From assembly GCA_036844615.1 (NCBI GenBank), contig DAIUFK010000006.1, forward strand, positions 1 to 52,759: DNA of 52,759 nt, written 5' to 3'. Positions 10,628-18,805 of the stretch are shown here, piece by piece. The stretch is from Palsa-872 sp036844615. Its GTDB lineage: Bacteria; Chloroflexota; Dormibacteria; Dormibacterales; Dormibacteraceae. Numbering within the stretch: the stretch's first letter is position 1; every line of letters begins with the position of its first letter. The position numbers were made by a program, and so were the translations under genes. The notes under the pieces were generated by a model. That model saw only the letters and a program-made list of their open reading frames with translations, ran no database searches and was not told the origin of the DNA.

Positions 10628-11020
10628 GTGGCTAAGCGGACTGCCTCGGCGAAGAAGCAGGCGCGCGCCGGTGTGCGACGAGCTCTGCGCAATCGCGCGG
10701 TGCGCTCGGAGGTCAAGACCAAGGTGGTGAAGGCTCGCCGCACCCTGACCGGCGGACCCGTCGCCGAAGCGGAGAGGTACGCGATAGCACTGGAGGCGAT
10801 CAGGTCCCTCGACCGTGCCGCCTCCAAGGGCATCCTGCACAAAAACAACGCAAGCCGCCGCAAGGCGCGACTTGCGAAGCAGCTTTCGAAGCTGGCCCTC
10901 GCGCCGGCTCCCGCTCCAGCGGCCAAGGGCAAGAAGGCTCCGGCGGCCGCCGCCAAGCCCACCGTGGCGAAGGGCGCGGCTGCGAAAAGCGCGGCGCCGT
11001 CGACTTCTAAGAAGAGGTAG
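10628..11020 (+). CDS. rpsT: Small ribosomal subunit protein bS20, with long C-terminal tail
   Basis: bS20 binds 16S rRNA helices in the 30S body. The core (MAKRTASAKKQARAGVRRAL ... ILHKNNASRRKARLAKQLSK) is typical, with the hallmark KGILHKNNASRRKARL near residue 70-85. The usual length is about 85-90 aa. Here the chain continues for about 40 residues rich in Ala, Lys and Pro (from APAPAPAAKGKKAP to TSKKR). The start is GTG at 10628, giving MAKRTASAKK, which matches the family N-terminus. It is transcribed alone, with its own TATAAT box, and converges on holA with 11 nt between. Confidence 0.96.
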   Translation: MAKRTASAKKQARAGVRRALRNRAVRSEVKTKVVKARRTLTGGPVAEAERYAIALEAIRSLDRAASKGILHKNNASRRKARLAKQLSKLALAPAPAPAAKGKKAPAAAAKPTVAKGAAAKSAAPSTSKKR

Positions 11021-11031
11021 TCGCCCGCGGC

Positions 11032-11985
11032 TCAGAGCCGCGTGAGCAGCACGTCGAGGCCGAGCTCCGCGTCGACCTGGCCTGACTTCACCTCCCATTC
11101 GTAGTCTCGGATTGCGCGTAACCCGGCTTCCAGGCGCCGTGGGTCGGCCTCTTTGGCCGCGTCGTAAGCCTTCTGCAGGACAAAGCGGTGCTCGGACATC
11201 TTCTCCTGAACGTCCGAGAGCGACTCCCCACGGTCCTGACGAGCCCGGACCTGCAGCACGAGAGCGAGGTGTCGCGCCATGCGGTACGCAATCGACGTCG
11301 GTTGCAAACCTCCACGAGCAAGGCTGCGGGCGACCTTCAGCGCTTCGGCGGTCGGGCGTGGGAGGAGGTTGTCGGTGAGCTTGAAGATCTCGTCCTCGCG
11401 GCCACCGGCGAGGAGTTCCACGACGACTTCGGGCGTGAGCTTGGAGCCTGACGCTTTGTATGCGGCAAGCTTCTTGAGCTCTGAGTCGACAATGCTGAGA
11501 TCATTCGGTGTTACGCGCACGATCTGCGCAGCGATCGCGGGCGTGAGTCCGTGGTCTGCCGCCCTCCGCGCGGCCCAATCGCCGAGAGCCCGACCCTTTA
11601 AAGGTGGCATCTCCTCCACGATGCCTCCGGCTGCGACTACGCCCTTCGCCAGCTTGCCGGCGCCGGACAACCTTCCCGCGATCGTGATCAAAAGGCGGGT
11701 GGTGGACGGGATATCGCCAAGCGCAGTGGCGAGGCCGTCGCTACGCGCGACTGGTGCCATTCGGGCATAAACGACCCTGTACGGGTCGAGAAATGGCGCT
11801 TGCAAAATCGCATCCTGCAGGCGGGATGGCGTGAGGCCCTGGCCCTCGAGGATGTCCTGGCCGAAGTCCGACACGAGCTCTTTTCGCCAATCGTCGAGCG
11901 TCGCCTTCGCGCGCTCGTCCACGAGGAACCGCTCCTCGCCGTGCAAGAGGAGGACAGCCCGTCTTGGCGTCTTGGCCTTGGCCAC
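11032..11985 (-). CDS. holA: DNA polymerase III subunit delta
   Basis: The clamp-loader delta subunit, which opens the beta sliding clamp. It has a weak AAA+ fold without a working P-loop, as expected: LLLHGEERFLVDERAKATLD at the N-terminus, then LQAPFLDPYRVVYAR. The middle has GLTPAIAAQIVRVTPNDLSI, and the C-terminal helical collar contains GREDEIFKLTDNLLPR and GLQPTSIAYRMARHLALVLQ. Length 317 aa is normal. Start is GTG at 11985, with TACGAT seven nt upstream, suggesting a leaderless transcript. It follows comEC on the same strand, as in many bacteria where holA lies just behind comEC. Confidence 0.92.
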   Translation of the reverse strand: MAKAKTPRRAVLLLHGEERFLVDERAKATLDDWRKELVSDFGQDILEGQGLTPSRLQDAILQAPFLDPYRVVYARMAPVARSDGLATALGDIPSTTRLLITIAGRLSGAGKLAKGVVAAGGIVEEMPPLKGRALGDWAARRAADHGLTPAIAAQIVRVTPNDLSIVDSELKKLAAYKASGSKLTPEVVVELLAGGREDEIFKLTDNLLPRPTAEALKVARSLARGGLQPTSIAYRMARHLALVLQVRARQDRGESLSDVQEKMSEHRFVLQKAYDAAKEADPRRLEAGLRAIRDYEWEVKSGQVDAELGLDVLLTRL

Positions 11986-11992
11986 CTCACCG

Positions 11993-11998
11993 ATCGTA
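11993..11998 (-). promoter_or_regulatory. Putative leaderless -10 box of holA
   Basis: TACGAT on the minus strand followed by 7 nt and the GTG start at 11985. The same hexamer precedes the acnA GTG by 6 nt. Transcription would begin at or within 1 nt of the start codon. No good -35 is seen. Confidence 0.4.
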
Positions 11999-12015
11999 CC
12001 TGCGCCCGGGGCGCC

Positions 12016-14265
12016 TCACATGGGCAAGGTGATGGTGCCCTCCTGGTCGGTGCGAAGCACTGTCAGTGGGAAACCTCGCGCGAGGCGACCGGCGGAACGT
12101 GAGGCGATGAGCTCGGCAGTGGGGCCTGCGGCGGCCTCGAGCTCGGGCGAGAGAAGGCTGCGGCCGCCCCCCGGAAGCAACAGATAAGTGCATGGTCCGG
12201 CAAGGTGCGAGGCTGCCTCCGTCTGGGCGACAGCATCAAGATCGCTGAGGTCGCAGAAGGTGCGGCCACTTGGGGCGACCACCCGCAGGGCTAGGTACGC
12301 CGCGCCCACGACATCGCCTGGCGCCCCGTGTTCCGGCGCGAGTGCTTCGAGCGTGAAACCTGCGGCGTGAAGCGTCGCGCCCGCCTGCACGCGGATGACA
12401 CTCGCGCCCCGCGCAACGGCTTCCAGCGCTGCCGTGCGCCACGCAGAACCGGATAGCTGTGCGTCCGGAGTGAGGACAACGGCAGCGGGCCGGTCGAGGC
12501 CGGCGAAACCGCCAACGTGTCCGATAGTGGGCGCGGTGATGACCACCGCATCCAGCTTCACCTGCCACGGCGGGAGGCTTGCGCCGAGTTCGTCCTTCAG
12601 TCGTTGTGGGGTCGGTCCGGCGTCAATGAGAATCGCGCCGTGCGGGCCTCGGAGAAGGACTGCCTGGCCGTCACCGACCGCAAGCACGCTCACCTGGGGT
12701 GGCGCGCTCGCCCACATTCCGAGCGCGACGCCGGCGATGAGGGTCGGAGCGACGACGGCTGCCGCCACTGCCGCGATCCGGCGGCGTCCATTGCTGCGAG
12801 CGCCAACGATGGTCGGTGCGAGGGCCGAGTAGTACGCGAGGCCGGCCCACGTCGGAAATCGGGGAACCGTGAATGCCGCTGCCGGCACCCTCGCGAGTAG
12901 ATAGGCCACCTGTTCCACGTAGGCCAGGAGGCCCGCGATCGGGAGGGCGACGAGTCGTGCGAGGTCCGGCGTGAGCGCAAGGGGCGCGAGAAGAAGGCCG
13001 GCCGCAACGAGGGCAGGGAGCATGGGGAGGGTCAACGCGTTGGCCAGCGGGGCGACCGGCGAGAGAACGTGAAAGTCGGTGGCCATCATGGGCAGGGTTC
13101 CCACCTGCGCAGCGCAGGTCACAGCGAAGGGCTCGCGGAGGACCGCGGGCATTCTGGGGAGCCGGCGTTCGATGGTGGGGGTGAGCAGGATGATCGCGGC
13201 AGTACCCGAGAACGAGAGCTGGAAGCCGACGTCCCACGCGAGCTCGGGTCGCCACGCGAGCATGCCGGCCGCGGTGAGGGCGAGCGAGGTCCAAACGTGG
13301 GACGGCCGGCCGAGGCGCGATGCGGCGATTGCGAGCCCACCCATCACCGCGGCACGGACTGCGGCCGGGGTGGCTCCGCCGGCAAGGGCGTACAGGCCGA
13401 TGAGAGCGAGCGCGGGCCAGGTTGCGTGACGGCCGATAAGCGGTTGGAGCGCGCCCTGCACGATGCGCGCGAAAACTGCGACTTTCAGGCCGCTCAGGAC
13501 GAGGAGGTGTATGAGGCCAGTGGCGATCAGCGCGTTTTGGAGGCCGGGCGGGATCCCCTGCCTCACGCCCAACACGACGCCAAGCAGCACAGAGGCGTGA
13601 GGAGCGGGTAGTGCTTGATCGAACGCGGCGACGTAGCGAGCCCGCAGCCAGCCTGGCAGACCGGCAATGCCCGCACCCGCGCTGACGACTTCGAAGCTCG
13701 CCGCGTCGAACTCGAGGAACACGTGACGCTGAGCCAGATAGGCGCGGCGGTCGAATGTCGGCAGGTCGCGCGGGAGGGTCAGCTTGCCGCTGGCTGCGAT
13801 CCTGTCTCCGAAGCCGGCTTCCGCTGGACCTCGCCACCGCACCAACAGATTGCCGATGCCCGCGATCGAGGTGGTGCCAATCGATATCTGGTCGGGTTCG
13901 ATCAAAGCCTCAGACCCGCCCGCGGCTGGGTGGCTGTCGTCGGCGACGCGGCCGGTGACCGTGACACTCTGCCCCACAGCGGCAATGGCGCGGCCGGCTG
14001 CCTGCGGATCAGACGCCGGAAGCTCGGCCCGTCCAACGGCCATGAGGGCGAAGGCAAGCGCAATCGCCAGAACCGCCGGCCTGACCAGCAGCGCCAGCCC
14101 GAGGCATGGGATCGCCAGGGCGGCGGCGATGCTGCCGAGAACGGGTTGCGCGGGCACGAGCACAACTGCCCCGGCGAGGGCGACCGACCATGTCACGCCG
14201 ACTACCAGCGCCGGGTAGCGCGCCAGTGTCCATAGGCCCGCCGGTCGCTGCACCGGATCGATCAC
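12016..14265 (-). CDS. comEC: ComEC/Rec2-type DNA-uptake channel protein
   Basis: An inner-membrane protein that forms the channel for transforming single-stranded DNA. The 749-aa product has N-terminal membrane segments (WSVALAGAVVLVPA, AALAIPCLGLALLVRPAVLA) and an OB-like soluble loop (VTVTGRVADDSHPAAGG). The competence domain begins at SVLLGVVLGVRQGIPPGLQN, with LIHLLVLSGLKVAVF, and continues with ELAWDVGFQLSFSGTAAII. The C-terminal metallo-beta-lactamase-like domain starts at VSVLAVGDGQAVLL. It keeps LIDAG, but the usual HxHxDH metal motif is replaced by TAPTIGHVGG. The start is GTG 14265, which shares GTGA with the comEA stop. The same frame is open back to 15012, but that stretch lies in comEA and the tRNA and is not coding here. 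Confidence 0.88.
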   Translation of the reverse strand: MIDPVQRPAGLWTLARYPALVVGVTWSVALAGAVVLVPAQPVLGSIAAALAIPCLGLALLVRPAVLAIALAFALMAVGRAELPASDPQAAGRAIAAVGQSVTVTGRVADDSHPAAGGSEALIEPDQISIGTTSIAGIGNLLVRWRGPAEAGFGDRIAASGKLTLPRDLPTFDRRAYLAQRHVFLEFDAASFEVVSAGAGIAGLPGWLRARYVAAFDQALPAPHASVLLGVVLGVRQGIPPGLQNALIATGLIHLLVLSGLKVAVFARIVQGALQPLIGRHATWPALALIGLYALAGGATPAAVRAAVMGGLAIAASRLGRPSHVWTSLALTAAGMLAWRPELAWDVGFQLSFSGTAAIILLTPTIERRLPRMPAVLREPFAVTCAAQVGTLPMMATDFHVLSPVAPLANALTLPMLPALVAAGLLLAPLALTPDLARLVALPIAGLLAYVEQVAYLLARVPAAAFTVPRFPTWAGLAYYSALAPTIVGARSNGRRRIAAVAAAVVAPTLIAGVALGMWASAPPQVSVLAVGDGQAVLLRGPHGAILIDAGPTPQRLKDELGASLPPWQVKLDAVVITAPTIGHVGGFAGLDRPAAVVLTPDAQLSGSAWRTAALEAVARGASVIRVQAGATLHAAGFTLEALAPEHGAPGDVVGAAYLALRVVAPSGRTFCDLSDLDAVAQTEAASHLAGPCTYLLLPGGGRSLLSPELEAAAGPTAELIASRSAGRLARGFPLTVLRTDQEGTITLPM

Positions 14266-14825
14266 AACGTGAGGTAGCGGCGGGCGATTATGAAATCCGC
14301 CTCGCTCATTCCGAGGACGTCGACGAGCTCGCTCGTCGCCTGGAACCCGCCGAAGTTGGTCCTGTAGTCGACGACCTCCTCGGCGAATGCCTCGGTAAAG
14401 CCGGGGACGAGTGCAAGCTCGTCGACAGTGGCCGAGTTCAGGCTGGTTCTGGTGATCACCGTCCCGCCGGATGCGCCTTTGGCGAACGGAACCTTGACCT
14501 GCTCGCCATCCGTGAGGCGACCTGCAAGGTTGGGAAGCCGGGTGGGGTCTGCATCGGCGGTCAGGCCGCCTGCGGCGGCAATCGCGTCGTACACGCGGTC
14601 GCCGCGTGGCACGCGATACAGACCGGGCTTGGCGACTGCCCCAACCACGTCGACTAGGAGGCCCGCCGGCGGAGGGGGTTGGAGGGCGTTCGCGGGAGCG
14701 ACCGGGTGGGCGGCGACCGCCGGCAGAGAGGATGAATAAAGGTAGGCGCCGACGACTGCACCGATCCCGGCCAGCACGGGCAGCCCCATTGCCAATAGAG
14801 ACTTCCAACCTGGAATCAACCGCAT
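14262..14825 (-). CDS. comEA: ComEA-type competence DNA-binding protein
   Basis: A membrane-anchored double-strand DNA receptor for natural transformation. The 187-aa chain has one N-terminal membrane anchor (LLAMGLPVLAGIGAVVGAYL), a Pro-rich linker, an SLBB domain (LLVDVVGAVAKPGLYRVPRG ... ADPTRLPNLAGRLTDGEQVK) and a C-terminal helix-hairpin-helix pair (SLNSATVDELALVPGFTEAF ... VDVLGMSEADFI). ATG 14825 is preceded by TAGCTT with a 6-nt spacer, a leaderless-type start. Its stop overlaps the comEC start by 4 nt, so comEA-comEC is one operon, with holA directly downstream. A 17-bp element just upstream is shared with the phospholipase D-like gene at 22852-23862. Confidence 0.9.
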   Translation of the reverse strand: MRLIPGWKSLLAMGLPVLAGIGAVVGAYLYSSSLPAVAAHPVAPANALQPPPPAGLLVDVVGAVAKPGLYRVPRGDRVYDAIAAAGGLTADADPTRLPNLAGRLTDGEQVKVPFAKGASGGTVITRTSLNSATVDELALVPGFTEAFAEEVVDYRTNFGGFQATSELVDVLGMSEADFIIARRYLTL

Positions 14826-14831
14826 GGCCTG

Positions 14832-14875
14832 AAGCTATCGGGGGCGCGCGCGGGGCGAAACCCAGCCTGTTAACG
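14832..14875 (-). promoter_or_regulatory. comEA promoter with 17-bp upstream element
   Basis: On the minus strand, CGTTAACAGGCTGGGTT (14875-14859) is followed by 21 nt and TAGCTT (14837-14832), then 6 nt to the ATG. The 3' end of the element overlaps the expected -35 hexamer (TTTCGC at a 17-nt spacing). The identical element occurs at the identical distance from a TANNNT box upstream of the phospholipase D-like gene. Confidence 0.45.
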
Positions 14876-14889
14876 GTGCCTCCGAAACC

Positions 14890-14963
14890 TGGTTCCCGAG
14901 GAAGGATTCGAACCTTCGGTCGAGGATCCAAAGTCCCCTGCCTTACCGCTTGGCTACTCGGGA
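14890..14963 (-). tRNA. tRNA-Gln (anticodon TTG)
   Basis: A full cloverleaf can be folded on the minus strand. The acceptor is TCCCGAG/CTCGGGA with discriminator A and an encoded CCA at 14892-14890. The D-arm is AGCC-AAGCGGTAA-GGC. The anticodon stem GGGGA/TCCTC (one G-U pair) closes the loop CTTTGGA, giving anticodon TTG, and the T-arm is GAAGG-TTCGAAT-CCTTC. The U1-A72 first pair and the TTG anticodon fit glutamine identity. It stands between comEA and the lipoprotein gene, transcribed with comEA's strand. Confidence 0.95.
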
Positions 14964-14978
14964 TCGCCTGGTTACCAA

Positions 14979-15032
14979 GAGTGGGCACCGTTCGCCCACT
15001 CGGCGCCAACACTACGCGAACGGGTGCCGAGT
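14979..15032. promoter_or_regulatory. Overlapping alternative hairpins between tRNA-Gln and lipoprotein
   Basis: GAGTGGGC (14979-14986) pairs perfectly with GCCCACTC (14994-15001). ACTCGGCGCC (14998-15007) pairs with GGTGCCGAGT (15023-15032) with one G-U. GGCACCGTTCGC (14984-14995) can also pair with GCGAACGGGTGCC (15016-15028) with one bulge. The three pairings are mutually exclusive. The block is upstream of both the tRNA (minus) and the lipoprotein (plus); its role is unknown. Confidence 0.4.
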
Positions 15033-15033
15033 T

Positions 15034-15039
15034 TAAGCT
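15034..15039 (+). promoter_or_regulatory. Putative leaderless -10 box of lipoprotein gene
   Basis: TAAGCT followed by CC and a total of 6 nt to the GTG at 15046. The same TAAGCTCC octamer precedes the DUF2079 (25879) and PucR (38821) starts. Confidence 0.4.
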
Positions 15040-15045
15040 CCTGGC

Positions 15046-15528
15046 GTGACCTCCCGCGATCGGGCGGCGTTATGTCTTGAGATGAGAAATTCGCTCCTGG
15101 CAGTCGTTCTACTGGCGACCGCAGCATGTGGTGCCTACCAGTTCCCAGGACCTGGAAACGGTTCGGGTACGGTCAGCGGGCAGGTCATCGCTACTCCGTG
15201 CGGCCCCGTGCAGCCGGCCTCCCAACCCTGCATGAACCCAGGACCAGATCAAGTACCGCAGTGTGCGCCCCCGAATCCCAACGCCTCCGCCTGCGGAGGT
15301 AGGCCGATCCAGGGCCTGGAGCTCTTCTTCACCAAGGGCGACACGACCCTCAGCGCGAAGACCGACTCCAACGGCTACTACTCGATAGTGCTGCCGTCCG
15401 GAACGTGGTCCGTCAACACGCGGAGCATCACGCGGATCATCAACGGCCCGCAAACGCTCGTCGTGAACGCGGGCTCAAGGACAGTCGCCAACTACGTCAT
15501 CGACACGGGAATCAGACTGGCCGCCTGA
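15046..15528 (+). CDS. Small secreted lipoprotein with carboxypeptidase-regulatory-like fold
   Basis: A 160-aa protein with a lipoprotein signal peptide: hydrophobic SLLAVVLLATAAC with the lipobox TAAC, so the mature chain starts at a lipid-modified Cys followed by GAYQF. A Gly/Pro/Asn-rich linker with several Cys (TPCGPVQPASQPCMNP, CAPPNPNASACGG) leads into one beta-sandwich repeat. This holds GLELFFTKGDTTLSAKTDSN, GYYSIVLPSGTWSV and a closing strand, the pattern of CarboxypepD_reg/Cna-B-like domains. Such domains act as stable surface modules. GTG 15046 is chosen because a TAAGCT box lies 6 nt upstream; an in-frame ATG at 15082 would give a shorter signal peptide. It converges on leuS with 6 nt between. 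Confidence 0.75.
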   Translation: MTSRDRAALCLEMRNSLLAVVLLATAACGAYQFPGPGNGSGTVSGQVIATPCGPVQPASQPCMNPGPDQVPQCAPPNPNASACGGRPIQGLELFFTKGDTTLSAKTDSNGYYSIVLPSGTWSVNTRSITRIINGPQTLVVNAGSRTVANYVIDTGIRLAA

Positions 15529-15534
15529 GGCCGG

Positions 15535-17973
15535 TTAAGGGACCAGGTTGATCAGCCGGTCCGGGACGAACACCACCTTGGACGGCTTGCGGCCGTCGAA
15601 TGCAGCCCGCACCTTATCGCTCGCCAGCGCAGCCTCGAGCACCTTCTCCTGAGACGTGCCCGCCGGCAGGCTGAGCCTATCGCGCAGCTTGCCGGAGACC
15701 TGAACCACAACGGTCACCTCAGGCACCGCCGCCGCCGCGGCGTCGAATTTCGGCCACGCTGAATCCGCCAGCATGCCGTGCTCGCCCAGCCGCTCCCACA
15801 TCTCCTCGCAAACGTGCGGCGCCAGGGGGTTGAGCAGCGTCACGAGGACACGAACCGCCGACTCCCACCCCGAGTCGCGCGACCCTCCGTTCTGCAGGTA
15901 CGCCTGCATCGTGTTCGCAAGCTCCATCAGCGCCGCCACCGCCGTGTTGAAGCGCAGCTCGTCGTAGTGGTCGGTGACCTTCTTGACCGTCTGCGCAGCC
16001 TTGCGCTGCAGCAGCAAACCGTCTGCGCCAGTACCCTCCACCACTATCGACTCGGGCTCTAGAACCAACCGCCACACGCGCTGCAGAAACCGGACCACGC
16101 CATTGAGACCCGCGTCGGTCCACTCGACGTCCTCTTCGGGCGGCCCGATGAACATCTCGTAGATGCGCCCGGCGTCCGCGCCCTGCTTGGCGACCAACTC
16201 GTCGGGCGAGACACCGTTGCCTGCCGACTTCGACATCACCTGCCCGAACCGCTTGACCATGCCCTGGTTGAACAGCTTCTTGAACGGCTCGGACGCCTCG
16301 ATCATGCCGGCGTCGTGCAGCACCTTGACGAAGAAGCGCGAGTACAGCAAGTGGAGGATGGCGTGCTCCACACCGCCCGTGTACTGGTCGACCGCCATCC
16401 AGTGGTTCGCCAGCTCGGAGTCGAACGGCTGCGTCTCATCCTTCGGACTCACGTAGCGCAGGAAGTACCACGAAGAATCGATGAACGTGTCCATCGTGTC
16501 CGTCTCACGCCGCGCGGCGCGGCCGCATTTGGGACACGTGGTTTGAAAAAACTCCGGATTCTCCGACAGAGGCTTGTATTCCTTGGGCAGCACCACGGGA
16601 AGCTGCTCCAACGGCACGGGAACGATGCCGTCGACCTCGCAGTAGACGATGGGTATCGGGGTACCCCAATACCGCTGCCTCGAGATCAACCAGTCGCGCA
16701 GCCTGAACTTGACCGCTCGCTTGCCCTGTCCCGTTGTCTCCAGCGCGGCGATCACGCGTTCCGTGCCCGTTGCGATATCGAGTCCGTCGAACTCGTCGCT
16801 GTTCACCATCACGCCGGGACCGACGTAAGCCGCGCGCAGCTCGCGCGACGGCCCTGACGGAGGAGCGATTACCTCGCGGATCGGCAGCCCGAAGCGTTCC
16901 GCGAACTCGAAGTCGCGCTCGTCGTGGGCCGGCACCGCCATGATCGCCCCGGTGCCGTACGTCATGAGGACGTAGTCCGCCACCCAGATCGGGATCTTCT
17001 CGTTGTTGACCGGGTTGATCGCGAAGCCTCCGGTCGCGACGCCGGTCTTCTCGCGTTCCGTGGACAGGCGGTCGATATCGCTCGCCTTGCGCGCCTTGGC
17101 AACGTACTCGCGCACCTTCTCGCGAAGCTTGTCGGTCGTGATGCGTTCCACCAGCGGATGCTCGGGCGCCAGGACCATGAACGTGGCGCCGAACAGGGTG
17201 TCCGGCCGAGTCGTGTAGATGCGCACCGACTCGCCGTCCAGGCCGACGATTGGAAACTCGACCTCCGCCCCCTGGCTGCGCCCGATCCAGTTGGTCTGCA
17301 TGACGCGGACCTTGTTGGGCCAGTGGTCGAGAAGCGCCAGGTCGTCGAGCAGTCGATCCGCGTAGTCGGTGATCTTGAAGAACCACTGCTCGAGGTCGCG
17401 CTTCTCCACCTCGACGTCGGGATGCCTCCAGCACCTCCCGTTGATGACCTGCTCGTTCGCGAGAACGGTCTTGTCCACCGGGCACCAGTTCACCGGGGCC
17501 ATCGCGCGATACGCCAGCCCGCGCTCGTAGAAAAGCAGGAAGAGCCACTGGTTCCACCGGTAGTAGTCCGGCAGGCACGTGGTGACCTCCCGGTCCCAGT
17601 CGTACAGGATCCCGAGCATCTTCAGCTCGGCCGTCGCCTTGGCGATGTTGCCGAGCGTCCACGTCTCCGGGTGCATGCCGCCTCGCTTCATCGCCGCGTT
17701 CTCGGCCGGCAGCCCGAAAGCGTCCCAGCCGAACGGGTGCAGCACCTCGAAGCCCTGCATCCGCTTCATGCGCGCCAGCACGTCGCCCATGACGTAGTTG
17801 CGCGCGTGCCCGACGGTCAGGTCGCCGGAGGGATACGGGTACATGACGAGGTCGTAGAACTTGGGCTTGGGCGAGTCGTCCGCCGCCTTCATCACCCCGC
17901 GATCGGCCCACACCTTCTGCCACTTGGGCTCGATGTCCTGGGGTACGTAGGCGCTATGTCTCGATGGGCTCAT
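15535..17973 (-). CDS. leuS: Leucyl-tRNA synthetase
   Basis: A class I synthetase that charges tRNA-Leu, 812 aa, normal size. The signature HIGH-type motif is YPSGDLTVGHARNYVMGDV near residue 50. The CP1 editing domain has IYTTRPDTLFGATFMVLAPE. A zinc-type CPKCGRAARRETDTMDTFID precedes the leucine-specific region, and the KMSKS loop reads GQVMSKSAGNG (about residue 578). The C-terminus VVQVSGKLRDRLSLPAGTSQ is the tRNA-binding tail. It starts at ATG 17973. The EamA gene upstream ends inside its first codons (20-nt overlap), so the two may be co-transcribed. Confidence 0.97.
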   Translation of the reverse strand: MSPSRHSAYVPQDIEPKWQKVWADRGVMKAADDSPKPKFYDLVMYPYPSGDLTVGHARNYVMGDVLARMKRMQGFEVLHPFGWDAFGLPAENAAMKRGGMHPETWTLGNIAKATAELKMLGILYDWDREVTTCLPDYYRWNQWLFLLFYERGLAYRAMAPVNWCPVDKTVLANEQVINGRCWRHPDVEVEKRDLEQWFFKITDYADRLLDDLALLDHWPNKVRVMQTNWIGRSQGAEVEFPIVGLDGESVRIYTTRPDTLFGATFMVLAPEHPLVERITTDKLREKVREYVAKARKASDIDRLSTEREKTGVATGGFAINPVNNEKIPIWVADYVLMTYGTGAIMAVPAHDERDFEFAERFGLPIREVIAPPSGPSRELRAAYVGPGVMVNSDEFDGLDIATGTERVIAALETTGQGKRAVKFRLRDWLISRQRYWGTPIPIVYCEVDGIVPVPLEQLPVVLPKEYKPLSENPEFFQTTCPKCGRAARRETDTMDTFIDSSWYFLRYVSPKDETQPFDSELANHWMAVDQYTGGVEHAILHLLYSRFFVKVLHDAGMIEASEPFKKLFNQGMVKRFGQVMSKSAGNGVSPDELVAKQGADAGRIYEMFIGPPEEDVEWTDAGLNGVVRFLQRVWRLVLEPESIVVEGTGADGLLLQRKAAQTVKKVTDHYDELRFNTAVAALMELANTMQAYLQNGGSRDSGWESAVRVLVTLLNPLAPHVCEEMWERLGEHGMLADSAWPKFDAAAAAVPEVTVVVQVSGKLRDRLSLPAGTSQEKVLEAALASDKVRAAFDGRKPSKVVFVPDRLINLVP

Positions 17974-18805
17974 GTTCGGGAGTCTTGAATTTTAGAGGCG
18001 CGAGTTCATGACCCACTATCGCGGCCAGTACGAGCGCCGCCCCCGCGGCCTGCAGCAACCCGAACCTCTGACCGGCCAGCACCACCGCGGCGGCCACCGC
18101 CCAGGCAGGCTCCATGGCGATGATCAACGCGGTCCGGCTCGCGTCGATGTGCTTCTGCGCCCACGTCTGGATGTAGAAGGCAAGCGCAGAGGCAAAGACC
18201 CCGGTGATGACGATGGCGATCCACACAGAGGTGCTGGGCATGCTCAGCGACCACGTGCCGCCGGCACTGAAGATCAACGCGCAAGCCCCCATCTGCACCA
18301 TCGCCAGCGGCGCCGAAGCAAGGCCCGGCGACCAGCGGCCGAGCAGGACGATATGAAGCGCAAACAGCACTGCACAGGCGACGACGAGCAGGTCGCCTGG
18401 CCCGAACCCTGAAGGTCCCCCGGTCACCATCCCGATCCCGATCACCGAGCAGATCACCGCGATGATCGTCCGGCGCGTCAACGGCACGCCGAAGATGCGG
18501 TCGATCAGCGGCGTGAACAGGACGAGCAGGCCCGTGATCAGGCCGGCGTTCCCGGGGCTGATGAGGCTGAGGCCCAGTGTCTGCGTCAGGTAGCCTGCCG
18601 CCAGCACCGCACCCGCCAGAAACCCGACCAGGAGCTCCCTGCGCGTGGGCAGCCGCCGGACCAGGGCAGCCATAACGAGGAACGCGACAATGAATCGCAG
18701 CTGTAGGAAAGGCAGCGTCGGATACTCTGCTATTGCGTTCTTGACCACAACGAAGGTCCACCCCCAGACCGCCGTCACCCCCACAAAGAAGAGGACGTAG
18801 ATCAA
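17954..18805 (-). CDS. EamA/DMT-family transporter
   Basis: A 283-aa inner-membrane protein of the drug/metabolite transporter superfamily. It has two EamA repeats of about five helices each: VGVTAVWGWTFVVVKNAIAE ... GLSLISPGNAGLITGLLVLF, and DLLVVACAVLFALHIVLLGR ... ASALAFYIQTWAQKHIDASR. The motif EPAWAVAAAVVLAGQ marks the end of the second repeat. The substrate is unknown. The start is TTG at 18805, whose first base is also the first base of the divergent HIT gene's ATG, so there is no intergenic space. Its 3' end overlaps leuS by 20 nt. Confidence 0.87.
   Translation of the reverse strand: MIYVLFFVGVTAVWGWTFVVVKNAIAEYPTLPFLQLRFIVAFLVMAALVRRLPTRRELLVGFLAGAVLAAGYLTQTLGLSLISPGNAGLITGLLVLFTPLIDRIFGVPLTRRTIIAVICSVIGIGMVTGGPSGFGPGDLLVVACAVLFALHIVLLGRWSPGLASAPLAMVQMGACALIFSAGGTWSLSMPSTSVWIAIVITGVFASALAFYIQTWAQKHIDASRTALIIAMEPAWAVAAAVVLAGQRFGLLQAAGAALVLAAIVGHELAPLKFKTPEHEPIET

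Noticed and set aside
14266..15012. Upstream extension of the comEC frame to 15012 (998 aa)
   Set aside because: It reads through comEA in another frame and through tRNA-Gln, with Arg-rich nonsense composition; the GTG at 14265 overlaps the comEA stop and fits the family.
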